Shown piece after piece: positions 43,513-52,306 of a stretch of DNA of 64,000 nucleotides; within the stretch, counting starts at the first letter, position 1; each line of letters starts with the position of its first letter. The notes beneath the pieces are model-generated. The model was not told the origin of the DNA. It ran no database searches and saw nothing but the letters and a program-made list of their open reading frames with translations. The DNA is taken from NCBI RefSeq assembly GCF_008935055.1, contig NZ_CP043028.1, positions 3,285,001-3,349,000 of the forward strand, in the 5' to 3' direction. A program made the position numbers and the translations under genes. Source of the stretch: Pseudobutyrivibrio xylanivorans. GTDB lineage: Bacteria > Bacillota > Clostridia > Lachnospirales > Lachnospiraceae.

Positions 43513-43556
43513 CGGGAAGTGGGAAGTGTTTTCATCTTGAAACTTCCCACTCCCCG
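43513..43556. repeat. Inverted heptamer repeat (GGGAAGT)
   Basis: Two tandem GGGAAGT heptamers (43514-43527) face a complementary copy (43542-43556), giving 15-bp arms with one mismatch and a 13-nt loop, followed by TTTT on the plus strand. The same heptamers recur inside the adjacent gene at 43726-43740. It may act as a leader terminator or operator for that gene. Confidence 0.6.
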
Positions 43557-43586
43557 TTTTATAATGTACTCAAAAGGAGTGTTACA

Positions 43587-45416
43587 ATGACATATATCAC
43601 ATCTTTAGAAATGGCTAATAAAATAGGCAAAACTAAGCGTTGGGTTAACGATTGTTGTGCGAAAGGACTCGTGCAAGGAGCCTACAAAGAAGGAAATCGT
43701 TGGCTCATACCAGCTGACACGAGGTGGAAAGTGGGAAGTGAGAACAGGTATGCTCCACTTCCAATTGGAGTATCCAATTTCGAACTTGCTATTTCTGATT
43801 ACTATTATGTTGACAAAACGGCATTGATAAAAGACGTTATTGATTATAGACCACAAGTGGCACTGTTTTTACGTCCAAGACGCTTCGGTAAATCTTTGAA
43901 CTTGGATATGTTGAAAACATTTTTTGAGAAAAATGCTGATAGCAAAGCTGATTTATTTTCTGGAACTAACATATGGCGCCAAGGTAGTAAATATACAAAT
44001 GAACAAGGGAAATACCCTGTAATTTACTTTACATTTAAAGACATTAAATTTTCTAATTGGGACGAGACTCTCATTAATCTAAAAAATACAATTCAGTTGG
44101 AGTATCGAAGACATAGTAACATACTTGAAAGCCCCAATATCCAGCAGATAGACAAGGATTTTTTTTCTTCTGTGGTAGATGGTACGTTAAATTCTGCATT
44201 ATGGGTGACTACTTTGTCTAGACTGTCGGAGATGCTTCATCTTGCAGAAGAAGAGTCTGTTTTCATACTGATAGACGAGTATGATACCCCTATCCAACAG
44301 GGGCACACTAACGGTTTTTATGATGAAGTTGTTGCTTTTATGCGCAATCTCCTCTCAGGTGGTCTTAAAGATAATCCACATTTACATATGGCATTCTTAA
44401 CTGGCATATTGAGAGTCGCAAAAGAAAGCATATTCAGCGGCCTAAACAATTTATATGTTAGTTCTGTATTGGAGAAAAGATATAGTGAATTCTTTGGCTT
44501 TACAGAATCAGAAGTTAAAAAGATTTTAAACGACTATGGATGCGGAAATAAGCTGACTGAAATAAAGAATTGGTTTGATGGATACAAATTTGGTGATACA
44601 GAGATTTACAACCCTTGGTCTGTATTAAATTATGTAGATGCCGAATGCATTCCAAAAGCATACTGGCAGTCTACAGGAAGTAATGATGTAATTGGAGAAC
44701 TTTTATCTAAAGGTGATACAAAGCTACTTGACGAAGTCCGCGGATTATTGCTAGGTGGATCTAAAAAAGCATACGTAGACACAGCAGTAATATATCCTGA
44801 AGTAATAAAAAATCCATCAAGTGTTTTTAGTTTCCTATTAATGGGTGGTTATCTCACCATAGAACAATCTGAAACAATGTTTGATGGAAATATGATGTGT
44901 GAGCTTAAGATTCCAAATAAAGAAATACAATTAGTATATGAAAAAGAAATTCTCTCACGCCAAGATAGTATGATGACACAGGACCGAGCAATTGCATTTC
45001 AAACTGCTCTAATGACTGGCGATGCAATTGAACTGCAAAATGTATTGCAAAGCTTCCTAAAAGAAACAATCAGCTATTATGATGCTGCGGCAGAAGGATT
45101 TTATCATGGGCTAATCCTAGGCTTGAGTGCAACCTTATATAGATATTATGAAATTCAATCAAATAGGGAAGCTGGTAATGGACGATTTGATATTCGATTG
45201 AAAGCCAGAGATACTATCAATCCAAATTTTATCATTGAAGTAAAGTCTGTTAAAGATGAATTGCCAGAAACTAAAATAAAAGATAAGCTTACCGCATGTG
45301 CTGAACAAGCCGTATTACAGATTGATGCCAAAGACTATGCAATGGATTTGCAAGGAGAAGTTCGTAAAATTGGTGTGGCTTTTTGGAAGAAGAATTGCGT
45401 AGTTATATCTAAATAA
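43587..45416 (+). CDS. AAA-ATPase / PD-(D/E)XK protein with N-terminal HTH
   Basis: The protein is 609 residues from MTYITSLEMANK; AAGGAG lies 9 nt upstream, so the frame back to 43497 is not used. An excisionase-like helix-turn-helix (TSLEMANKIGKTKRWVNDCC, about 5-45) precedes an AAA-ATPase-like domain (LPIGVSNFELAI, LFLRPRRFGKSLNLDML as Walker A variant, VFILIDEYDTPI as Walker B). A C-terminal PDDEXK-type nuclease domain (GRFDIRLKARD, FIIEVKSV) closes it. This is a large, expanded family in anaerobic Firmicutes and Bacteroidetes with unclear function. The segment RWKVGSENRYAP is encoded by heptamer repeat DNA. Confidence 0.9.
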   Translation: MTYITSLEMANKIGKTKRWVNDCCAKGLVQGAYKEGNRWLIPADTRWKVGSENRYAPLPIGVSNFELAISDYYYVDKTALIKDVIDYRPQVALFLRPRRFGKSLNLDMLKTFFEKNADSKADLFSGTNIWRQGSKYTNEQGKYPVIYFTFKDIKFSNWDETLINLKNTIQLEYRRHSNILESPNIQQIDKDFFSSVVDGTLNSALWVTTLSRLSEMLHLAEEESVFILIDEYDTPIQQGHTNGFYDEVVAFMRNLLSGGLKDNPHLHMAFLTGILRVAKESIFSGLNNLYVSSVLEKRYSEFFGFTESEVKKILNDYGCGNKLTEIKNWFDGYKFGDTEIYNPWSVLNYVDAECIPKAYWQSTGSNDVIGELLSKGDTKLLDEVRGLLLGGSKKAYVDTAVIYPEVIKNPSSVFSFLLMGGYLTIEQSETMFDGNMMCELKIPNKEIQLVYEKEILSRQDSMMTQDRAIAFQTALMTGDAIELQNVLQSFLKETISYYDAAAEGFYHGLILGLSATLYRYYEIQSNREAGNGRFDIRLKARDTINPNFIIEVKSVKDELPETKIKDKLTACAEQAVLQIDAKDYAMDLQGEVRKIGVAFWKKNCVVISK

Positions 45417-45444
45417 ACAAATCTTATATATCAGGAAAAATCCA

Positions 45445-45474
45445 TTGAAACCCAAAATGGAAGGATGTTATATT
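45445..45474 (+). promoter_or_regulatory. Promoter of the 45481 small RNA
   Basis: TTGAAA (45445-45450), 18 nt and TATATT (45469-45474). Transcription from it would begin near 45481, just before the first hairpin. Confidence 0.5.
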
Positions 45475-45480
45475 ATAGAT

Positions 45481-45586
45481 AAGAAAGCACCCACTCCAAA
45501 GTGGATGCTCCCGAGAAAGATTAACTTATACCTCTCAGTGAGAGGCGCCTCTCCCGTTTGCCGACGAGAGAGGCATTATTTTTTTT
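45481..45586 (+). ncRNA. Small RNA with three hairpins and strong terminator
   Basis: Hairpin 1 is GCACCCACT (45487-45495) with AGTGGATGC (45500-45508). Hairpin 2 is CCTCTC-AGT-GAGAGG (45531-45545). The terminator is GCCTCTC (45547-45553) with GAGAGGC (45568-45574), then ATTA and ten T. A promoter precedes it and no start codon with a ribosome site is seen inside. The opposite strand carries an open reading-frame remnant. Layout resembles Firmicute type I antitoxin RNAs, but the family is not identified. Confidence 0.6.
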
Positions 45587-45691
45587 CGCTTATCATTAGA
45601 ATTAATTTCATTTGACTCTGTCTGCTGTGTTTCAGCCTCTGTCTCTGATTTTTTATAACTTTTATTTATAGTATTTTTTTACTTGTGGAAT
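45587..45691 (-). pseudogene. Open frame without a start, possible gene remnant
   Basis: On the minus strand a frame spells SYKKSETEAETQQTESN then EINSNDKRKKIMPLSSANG, ending TGA at 45535-45537 inside the small RNA. It looks protein-like (acidic Thr/Glu/Gln tail) but has no start codon and is closed upstream by a stop near 45675. It may be the C-terminal remnant of a lost gene or chance. Confidence 0.3.
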
Positions 45692-45718
45692 AAAAAACCT
45701 CGTAACTAATAAAGTTAC
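45692..45718 (-). terminator. Terminator of the toxin-antitoxin genes
   Basis: GTAACT with AGTTAC around a 5-nt loop on the minus strand, then GAGGTTTTTTATT. It lies 20 nt after the toxin stop. Confidence 0.65.
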
Positions 45719-45737
45719 AAAGTTTGAAAATCAACTT

Positions 45738-46067
45738 TTATAAATTTTTTAAAATTTCATTTTGATTTCTTTTACTATAAACTACACGCAATACTACTAT
45801 CTTTGAATTTGCTTCATCTATAATATAATAAGCAATGTAGTTATCAACTAAGAAACGTCTTACATCATCCCTTTTTAAAAATTCATTTACAACAAGTCTA
45901 CCGTTTTTAGGGCTCTTACATATATCAGCTAGCTTATCATCAAGTTCATCTACAAAATCTTTGGCAGCTTTTGGGTTACACAATTCATTAGAAATATAGT
46001 AGAGCGTTTCATCGATGTCAGCTTCGGCAATTTCAGTAAAGTCATAATCGTATATCTTAAATGCCAT
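45738..46067 (-). CDS. RelE/ParE-family toxin
   Basis: This 109-residue protein has YDFTEIAEADIDETLYYIS, AAKDFVDELDDKLADICKSP, GRLVVNEFL, DDVRRFLVDNYIAYYIID and VLRVVYSKRNQNEIL, the ParE/RelE toxin layout with its C-terminal basic strand. Toxins of this fold either cleave mRNA on ribosomes or poison gyrase; which applies is not clear. It overlaps the antitoxin gene by 11 nt. Confidence 0.92.
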   Translation of the reverse strand: MAFKIYDYDFTEIAEADIDETLYYISNELCNPKAAKDFVDELDDKLADICKSPKNGRLVVNEFLKRDDVRRFLVDNYIAYYIIDEANSKIVVLRVVYSKRNQNEILKNL

Positions 46068-46314
46068 ACTTCTCCCTCAGTTTCTTTAACGATTTTTTTC
46101 CATCTACAACTCTACCTGCCTCATAATCAGCTATGCCTTTATTCACAAGAGCTGCTTCATCTATTTTTCGCATTGTACGCTCATAATAATCAATATCCAT
46201 TACAACAAGCTTTCCATAGCCATTCTTGGTTACAAAAACAGGCTCATTGGACTCTGCACATCTACGTTCAATTTCCACAGTATTTTTCAAATCTCTCATT
46301 GGAACTATCTGCAT
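46057..46314 (-). CDS. Phd/YefM-type antitoxin
   Basis: This 85-residue protein has the PhdYeFM fold: IVPMRDLKNTVEIERRCAES, EPVFVTKNGYGKLVVMDIDY, YERTM, then a C-terminal tail that should wrap the toxin (RVVDGKKSLKKLREKYGI). It binds its own promoter and neutralises the overlapping RelE/ParE toxin. The operator is expected in the 130-bp gap to sodA but no clear palindrome other than 46418-46437 is seen. Confidence 0.92.
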   Translation of the reverse strand: MQIVPMRDLKNTVEIERRCAESNEPVFVTKNGYGKLVVMDIDYYERTMRKIDEAALVNKGIADYEAGRVVDGKKSLKKLREKYGI

Positions 46315-46417
46315 AATATCAACTCCTCTCTGTGACTTAATTATATACCCAATTTAGCCACAGAGCAATATATTCCATTTATCAGTTCAACAAAATGTAT
46401 AAGTTAAATGGCTCAAT

Positions 46418-46437
46418 GGCAGGGCCTAGGCCCTGCC
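46418..46437. terminator. 20-bp perfect palindrome between sodA and antitoxin gene
   Basis: GGCAGGGCCTAGGCCCTGCC is a perfect palindrome lying 13 nt beyond the sodA stop. It most likely folds as the sodA terminator, although no T-run follows on the minus strand. It is also near the antitoxin promoter region. Confidence 0.5.
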
Positions 46438-46450
46438 TATTGTTTATTAA

Positions 46451-47068
46451 CTATCCAACAATCTTATTATACCTCTCCTCAACCTTCCCCCAATCCAGCA
46501 CTTCCCAGAAAGCCTTAATGTAATCAGGGCGAAGATTCTTATACTTCAGATAATAAGCATGCTCCCACACATCCAATGCAACTAAAGGAATACGTCCGGT
46601 GCCCTCAGAGATAGGGTTATCTTGGTTCAAGGAATTGGAAACATACAGCTTGCCCGCTTTATCAGTAGAAAGCCAAGCCCAGCCAGAGCCAAATTGAGCA
46701 GCTGCAAGCTTTGAAACCTCTTCCTTACAGGCATCCAAACTGCCGAACTGTGCATTGATGGCATCAGCCAGCTTGCCTGTAGGAGCCTTAGCTGGATTAG
46801 GTGAAAACATCTCAAAATAAAGATTATGATTATAGTATCCACCGCCCTGGTTCTTTAGCCCCTGACTTAATGCCGTGTCAGAAACACTATCAAGACTGGC
46901 AAGGATTTCCTCTGCTGACTTGCCAGTTAAACCAGCCTTCTCGACCAAATCATTGAAATTCTTTGTATAAGTAGCATGATGCTTGCCGTGGTGAGTCTCG
47001 ATGGTCTCTTGGTCAATCCATGGTTCCAAAGCATTAGTTTCATAGTTTAATTTGATTTGTTCAAACAT
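46451..47068 (-). CDS. sodA: Fe/Mn superoxide dismutase
   Basis: This 205-residue enzyme has the metal ligands in ETHHGKHHATYTKNF, LYFEMF (second helix) and VALDVWEHAYYLKYKN. It also has GSGWAWLS and NQDNPI. It dismutates superoxide in the cytoplasm. Metal choice (Fe or Mn) cannot be settled by eye. GGAGG precedes the ATG. It is unusual but not rare in anaerobes and complements the rubrerythrin at 35.8 kb. Confidence 0.96.
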   Translation of the reverse strand: MFEQIKLNYETNALEPWIDQETIETHHGKHHATYTKNFNDLVEKAGLTGKSAEEILASLDSVSDTALSQGLKNQGGGYYNHNLYFEMFSPNPAKAPTGKLADAINAQFGSLDACKEEVSKLAAAQFGSGWAWLSTDKAGKLYVSNSLNQDNPISEGTGRIPLVALDVWEHAYYLKYKNLRPDYIKAFWEVLDWGKVEERYNKIVG

Positions 47069-47173
47069 TGTAAAGTCCTCCTTTTGCTTTCAGCATATTA
47101 TAGCAATCATTGTAGATGCTAATAAAAAAGTGAACTCCTTGTGTGAATAATAAGACTTACATTTATAGACATT

Positions 47174-48535
47174 CTATTCCTTAATATCATTAATATTGTT
47201 CTTTAAAGTTATAGGCTGAACAAAGCAGTATAGCAATAGAACAATATCAGTTGCTACAACTATTCCTACCCATGAATCTAGAAATTGAACTAATATGACA
47301 GCAATTGGAATCTTTATAACCGCCCCAACAAGGAATGCAACCATTTGCGTTTTAAGCTTACCTATACCATTTGCCACGTTTGAAAGTATTGCATTAAATA
47401 TCATAAGTGTTCCGAGAATAGCAAATGCCATTCCGATATATATATTTGCAATGATTGTGGTCCCCCGGAGCCAAATATTAAATATAATTTGTAGAAATGG
47501 AACAATTAAGACTTCTATAGTCGCTCCAATGATACCTCCAATTAGCAGTTTATGATATAGTTTTTTCACCCAATCCAAATTTTTTTCGGTAATTGCTTTC
47601 GTAATTGCTGACCAAGTTGGAGTTAATGTTAAGGCAAATATCGTACTTCCCAAAGTAAAAATCTGAAAATATATCTTATATTCTACAACATCCTTGCTAC
47701 ACGTTATATGTGAAATAAGATACTCGTTTGTGCTCATAATTAGCATATAAAGCACTTGAACTAAGAAAAAATATCCCCCCAAGGACAAGACTTTTCTTGC
47801 ATGAGCTTTACTTACGTAGCCTAAGCTAGGCGATATAGTCTTGTATTTTTTGCTAGTAAATATATATATAGATACAATAAGATATGGAAATAATATTGCT
47901 ATATCGTAAATAATTGCAAGAGATACTATATTTAGGTCATTACTTCTAGAAGGTACTATCAGCATTGCAATTGCAAGTAGCAGCGAAGTGGATAATGCAA
48001 TTGCATTGTTGATAGCTGATTTCTGTATTGCGTACAATACGGATGTAATTATTTTTATAAATATCTGCAATACGAGACCGACAAAAACAATCTTTACTGT
48101 TGTTTGCAATGCTTCTTTAGAAACTATATTTATATCAATTTTGAAAAATCCATTCCAATTGACAAAACTGAAAACAACTAAAAAAAACACAATGATAGTG
48201 CTGCAAAGAATTCCTATAACTAAATACGCTGATGAAATAAGTCGTCTAGATTCAGCAAAATCTTTTTTTGTAAATGCTACTGCTAATTGGTTCCTTAGAC
48301 CATTGCCGATTCCTAAATCAAAATTTAGAATCCAACTAATAACTGATAAAATGGTAAACCATACCCCAAGAACTATTTCATTATTAAAAAACCTTATATA
48401 TGCAGGCGTTAGGACCAATGAAACAACCAATGATAATCCCTTAATTATAAACGCCCCTATAACATTCACAAACACAATTCGGTTATTTTCTGACAGATTC
48501 TTCCATTTACTTCTTAAAATATCAATTTTATTCAT
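47174..48535 (-). CDS. Wzx-type polysaccharide flippase
   Basis: This 453-residue protein has about 12-14 membrane spans in the MATE/MVF arrangement: VNVIGAFIIKGLSLVVSLVL, FDLGIGNGLRNQLAVA, SAYLVIGILCSTIIVFFLV. It would move lipid-linked repeat units to the outer face for Wzy. It is the last gene of the second glycan locus and is AT-rich, like its neighbours. Confidence 0.93.
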   Translation of the reverse strand: MNKIDILRSKWKNLSENNRIVFVNVIGAFIIKGLSLVVSLVLTPAYIRFFNNEIVLGVWFTILSVISWILNFDLGIGNGLRNQLAVAFTKKDFAESRRLISSAYLVIGILCSTIIVFFLVVFSFVNWNGFFKIDINIVSKEALQTTVKIVFVGLVLQIFIKIITSVLYAIQKSAINNAIALSTSLLLAIAMLIVPSRSNDLNIVSLAIIYDIAILFPYLIVSIYIFTSKKYKTISPSLGYVSKAHARKVLSLGGYFFLVQVLYMLIMSTNEYLISHITCSKDVVEYKIYFQIFTLGSTIFALTLTPTWSAITKAITEKNLDWVKKLYHKLLIGGIIGATIEVLIVPFLQIIFNIWLRGTTIIANIYIGMAFAILGTLMIFNAILSNVANGIGKLKTQMVAFLVGAVIKIPIAVILVQFLDSWVGIVVATDIVLLLYCFVQPITLKNNINDIKE

Positions 48536-48612
48536 ACTAAAGGCCTGTTGATTTGCATTTATTATTAAGATATTCAGGTCGCCTTGAACAAAAAATCATG
48601 TTAAAACTGCTT

Positions 48613-49764
48613 TTATGACAACATAATATCCTCTATTTTCTCAGACACTTCTTCATCTAATGCCAAAATAATGTCTATATTGCTAACCTGGCTCATACTA
48701 GCCCGTCTAATTGCAGTAGCAACATCTTCTGGGTTTACGGTCCTTGAAAAATAGATGTATTTTGCAAGTTTTGATTTTTTCAATGACTCCATCTCGGAAG
48801 CTACTACAGCTAAACCACAATTAAAATAGCTAAGAATCTTTGATGGAAATGAAGAACCATTGAAAAGACTATCGCTTGGTTGGATACAGATTCCAATATC
48901 ACATTTTGTCATATAATTTATATATTCTTCACCATATTTCATTCCATCATACGAAACCATGCACATAGACGAATTATCCTCTATCATCTCCACTATTTTT
49001 CTTTTTTCGTCGATGCTACCATAGCCTATTATATGTATTTCAAACTGATCATCTAAAGCCGATGCACAATTAACAGCCTCTTGGGCCCCTTTTCCATTCA
49101 TCAAAGTCCCAGAATAAACGATACTCGTTTTTTTATTTATTCCTTTTCTAACTATTGAAACGGGCTGATATGCTCCGTATATGATTATACTTTTCTTTGA
49201 ATTTCGGTTTACAATTTCATTTAACAACTCCGTAGGAAAAATAAATCCATCCGCAGCCTCTTCACAGCGTGATATTTCTTTTTCTCTTCCTACACCATGT
49301 TTTCGTACATCAGCATAAATCTCCTCTATTTCATATATGATACGAAAGTGTTTTATTTTTTTTAGAGCAGTTACAATTGGATCATAATATACTGAGTGAT
49401 AAAGAAAAACCGTGTCCTCTTTTCCTATATTGAACAGAACATACAAGAAAACACTAAAGAGCATTACTGCTCCACAAATGGGCAAAAATAAACGCTTAGT
49501 AGATGAGACTGATCCGAGAATTCGTATCGAACCATAGTCATCCTTAAATTGTTTTGGCAGAATTACTGAATTATCAACTGTCAATGAACAATTAATACAG
49601 ACAGTTGTCGTGACATACTTCTGAAGCTTAGTTCTTACATATCCAACTTTTGTCTGGGCTGCAGGCGAAAAATGTCTTTCATATTTTTTTTCTTGTGGTA
49701 AATAAGGCGAAATATAAAACACTTCCCCTTTATATTTTGATTCTAATCCTTTTCCCTGATGCAT
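48613..49764 (-). CDS. GT4-like glycosyltransferase
   Basis: This 383-residue GT-B type protein has TVFLYHSVYYDP-like text in VFLYHSVYYDPIVTALK, ADGFIFPTELLNEIV, SIVYSGTLMNGKGAQEAV, DIGICIQPSDSLFNGSSFPS and KILSYFNCGLAVVASEMES. It lacks the classical EGFG glutamate pair and is an atypical GT4. Its start overlaps the wzy gene by 35 nt, with AGGAG 8 nt upstream. Sugar unknown. Confidence 0.82.
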   Translation of the reverse strand: MHQGKGLESKYKGEVFYISPYLPQEKKYERHFSPAAQTKVGYVRTKLQKYVTTTVCINCSLTVDNSVILPKQFKDDYGSIRILGSVSSTKRLFLPICGAVMLFSVFLYVLFNIGKEDTVFLYHSVYYDPIVTALKKIKHFRIIYEIEEIYADVRKHGVGREKEISRCEEAADGFIFPTELLNEIVNRNSKKSIIIYGAYQPVSIVRKGINKKTSIVYSGTLMNGKGAQEAVNCASALDDQFEIHIIGYGSIDEKRKIVEMIEDNSSMCMVSYDGMKYGEEYINYMTKCDIGICIQPSDSLFNGSSFPSKILSYFNCGLAVVASEMESLKKSKLAKYIYFSRTVNPEDVATAIRRASMSQVSNIDIILALDEEVSEKIEDIMLS

Positions 49765-51076
49765 TCTTATTTCTCCTAATCCACATGAATAAGCAAATCA
49801 AAAAAACTAAACTTGTAGTGCGTGTTTGGAATATTTGATTATTACATGGAAGGTATACCCATATTATATTCATTACACTAAATAAAAATATACTCCATGA
49901 GCCTTTCCCATCTAATATTTCCATCCAGCATATAGCGTATAGATAAGTTACGAACCCCATAACTACTAACGCACCTATAAATGTAACGTCTGAAGCTAAA
50001 TATGGAAAAAGTGAATGCCATTGTTCACTATGATGCCAACCATATGTTTCATATGCCTTATACATATAAGTATGCTGATAAATATTCAGTCCAAATCTTC
50101 TTCCAAGGACGTCAGCCAAATCGGGAAATGTTCCCAATCCATAAGTCCAAGTAAATGGGCTTGCAAGACAGTACGATAATCCACACAATCCATTACAGAG
50201 ATAGAAAACAAGCGTCGCGAAGCCTCTTCTCGTTGACATCGGTAGGAATCTCAATAATGGGTAATTCAGATTTGTGTCCCAAAACTTGCGGTGTATACTG
50301 GACGCACTATAACCGATTTCATCTAAATAATTAAGGCGAGCTCCCATTATTGTTGCTAAAACAATAGCAAAGCCCACTACTAACAGTGTCAACATGAATA
50401 TCATCTTTTTTTTATGTTTTTTCCTAATACTATTAGTGCTATATACTCTTACAAGAATTGCAGATGCGCCTATGACAAAAACATCTCCCAATGTCTTTTG
50501 CGTTCCTCTGAATAGTACAAAATAAGCAATCAAAAGCACCAATGATGTGAACCATAATATTTTTTTTGCAACTGTATTATCTTTAAAAAATAAAATGCCA
50601 TCAATAATTGTTAAATATACGAAAACGGCAAAGTGCATATATATCCACATTGGCAAATCTAGACCCTCTTGGTAACGCCCTCCAGACTGGACAAACGTAT
50701 AAGCCTGCGCCATATAAGTGGCTAAGCTTCCACTTAAACCAGTAAAACCAGTTATTCTCACAGAGGATGCTACCATAAAAAAAGGTATTATGGCACCGCA
50801 TATATAAAACCAAAGCGGCATCGGTTTGCAGGATGCAACATAGGCAAAACTCTCTATTGCCATAATACATCGTTTTCTTTTATGCCTGTATATCACTCTA
50901 AAATAGACGCAATTAACAATAAGTAAGAATACAAGTATATAAACGCCCATAATTGCTGAATACGGACTATGAAATTTTACTGGACCTATATAATACAAAA
51001 TTAAAGCAAGGCCGATATACAGATCAATAATCACAATAGGAATTCTCTCCCTACTTGTTCCTATACTTATTTCCAT
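49730..51076 (-). CDS. Wzy-type O-antigen/capsule polymerase
   Basis: This 448-residue protein has 10-12 membrane spans and a large loop near YSASSIHRKFWDTNLNYPLL to the YETYGWHHSEQWHSLFP region. The family is divergent and no motif is diagnostic; the call rests on topology and position between wzx and glycosyltransferase genes. GGGAG precedes the ATG. Confidence 0.8.
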   Translation of the reverse strand: MEISIGTSRERIPIVIIDLYIGLALILYYIGPVKFHSPYSAIMGVYILVFLLIVNCVYFRVIYRHKRKRCIMAIESFAYVASCKPMPLWFYICGAIIPFFMVASSVRITGFTGLSGSLATYMAQAYTFVQSGGRYQEGLDLPMWIYMHFAVFVYLTIIDGILFFKDNTVAKKILWFTSLVLLIAYFVLFRGTQKTLGDVFVIGASAILVRVYSTNSIRKKHKKKMIFMLTLLVVGFAIVLATIMGARLNYLDEIGYSASSIHRKFWDTNLNYPLLRFLPMSTRRGFATLVFYLCNGLCGLSYCLASPFTWTYGLGTFPDLADVLGRRFGLNIYQHTYMYKAYETYGWHHSEQWHSLFPYLASDVTFIGALVVMGFVTYLYAICWMEILDGKGSWSIFLFSVMNIIWVYLPCNNQIFQTRTTSLVFLICLFMWIRRNKNASGKRIRIKI

Positions 51077-51094
51077 TAATATCTCCCTATTATT

Positions 51095-52306
51095 TCATGT
51101 CAGATTTTCATATATTTCAACATACTGTTCCAACATCATTGAGTGTTCAAACATTCTACTGCAGATTTCATGGAGTGCTTTTCGATTAACATCTGAGTTT
51201 TTTATTTGCTCAATGATATTAACTACATTCTCAACATTTCCATTTTCAGCCAAGTTAGCGCCACACCCTGTAGATTCTAGTAATTCCGTAGTAGCTGTGT
51301 TTCGATATCCCACAACCGGAGTTCCACATGACAAGGCTTCTACTGTTGTAAGACCAAAGGTTTCAGCAGGAGAAGCATTAAAGTAAACATCTGCATTTCT
51401 ATATATTTCTGCCATTGACAGTTTAGATGTCGCACGACTAATCTGTCTAATATTATTAGGTAACCTGTGAAATCGTCTAAAGATAGGTCTTCGACCTACA
51501 ACCACTATCTCTTCATCTTCCGATAACATTTTCGATAATTTATAATAGTCTTTGTATCCCTTGCGTCTATCCCATCCAATACACAGTATTCTAAATTTAT
51601 CATTACCTATTTTTTCTTCTGCTGGCGTAAATATCTTTGTATCTATTCCGTTATGAACAGTTACAATTCTTCGATTTTTTAACATTGATTCTCTGACAAC
51701 TTCATTTAGCCAGTTTGAAACTGTAACAACTGTCAAATCTTCAATTTGTTCGTACAATTTCTTTTTTCTTAACCAATTTTCGGTACTATAATCTATGATT
51801 ATTCCTTGACGATCGAACCATCTTTGAGGACAATTTCCACAGCCACTTTTCCATTTATCACAACACTTATAACTAAAATAGTAGCATCTTCCTGTGATAG
51901 GCCAACAATCATGAAATGTCCAAATTACTCTACATTTTAGTTTTGCAATTGCTGTAAGTAGCATTTCTATATTAATTGAACCATGTTCAAAATCTCCGTG
52001 CAAATTGTGCAAATGGATTATATCAGGGGCAATCCTTTCTATTTCGCTAATTATCCTTTTTGTCCTATCATCGTTATAATTCAACCTTCCGCCGTTTATA
52101 ATCCACTGCGTAAGTTTTCTCATTTTAGAAGGCTCAAACATTTCACCACAGTAAATTACATTAGCTGAAGTACATTCCTTCTTTCGGCAGAGCCAATAGA
52201 TTGCATACATTTCATAATTTCTTTTTAAACCCTCAATACATAGGTCCTTCACTATATGACCGGTACTTCCAAAATCGTAATAAGCATTAATCTCTAGAAT
52301 TTTCAT
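51095..52306 (-). CDS. GT4 glycosyltransferase
   Basis: This 403-residue GT-B enzyme has an N-terminal MKILEINAYYDFGSTGHI, a Cys-rich patch (CYYFSYKCCDKWKSGCGNCP) typical of WcaC-like relatives, HNGIDTKIFTP, ILCIGWDRRKGYKD and donor site SPAETFGLTTVEALSCGTP. Nucleotide-sugar donor unknown. Its ATG overlaps the previous gene's stop (TAATG). Confidence 0.93.
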   Translation of the reverse strand: MKILEINAYYDFGSTGHIVKDLCIEGLKRNYEMYAIYWLCRKKECTSANVIYCGEMFEPSKMRKLTQWIINGGRLNYNDDRTKRIISEIERIAPDIIHLHNLHGDFEHGSINIEMLLTAIAKLKCRVIWTFHDCWPITGRCYYFSYKCCDKWKSGCGNCPQRWFDRQGIIIDYSTENWLRKKKLYEQIEDLTVVTVSNWLNEVVRESMLKNRRIVTVHNGIDTKIFTPAEEKIGNDKFRILCIGWDRRKGYKDYYKLSKMLSEDEEIVVVGRRPIFRRFHRLPNNIRQISRATSKLSMAEIYRNADVYFNASPAETFGLTTVEALSCGTPVVGYRNTATTELLESTGCGANLAENGNVENVVNIIEQIKNSDVNRKALHEICSRMFEHSMMLEQYVEIYENLT

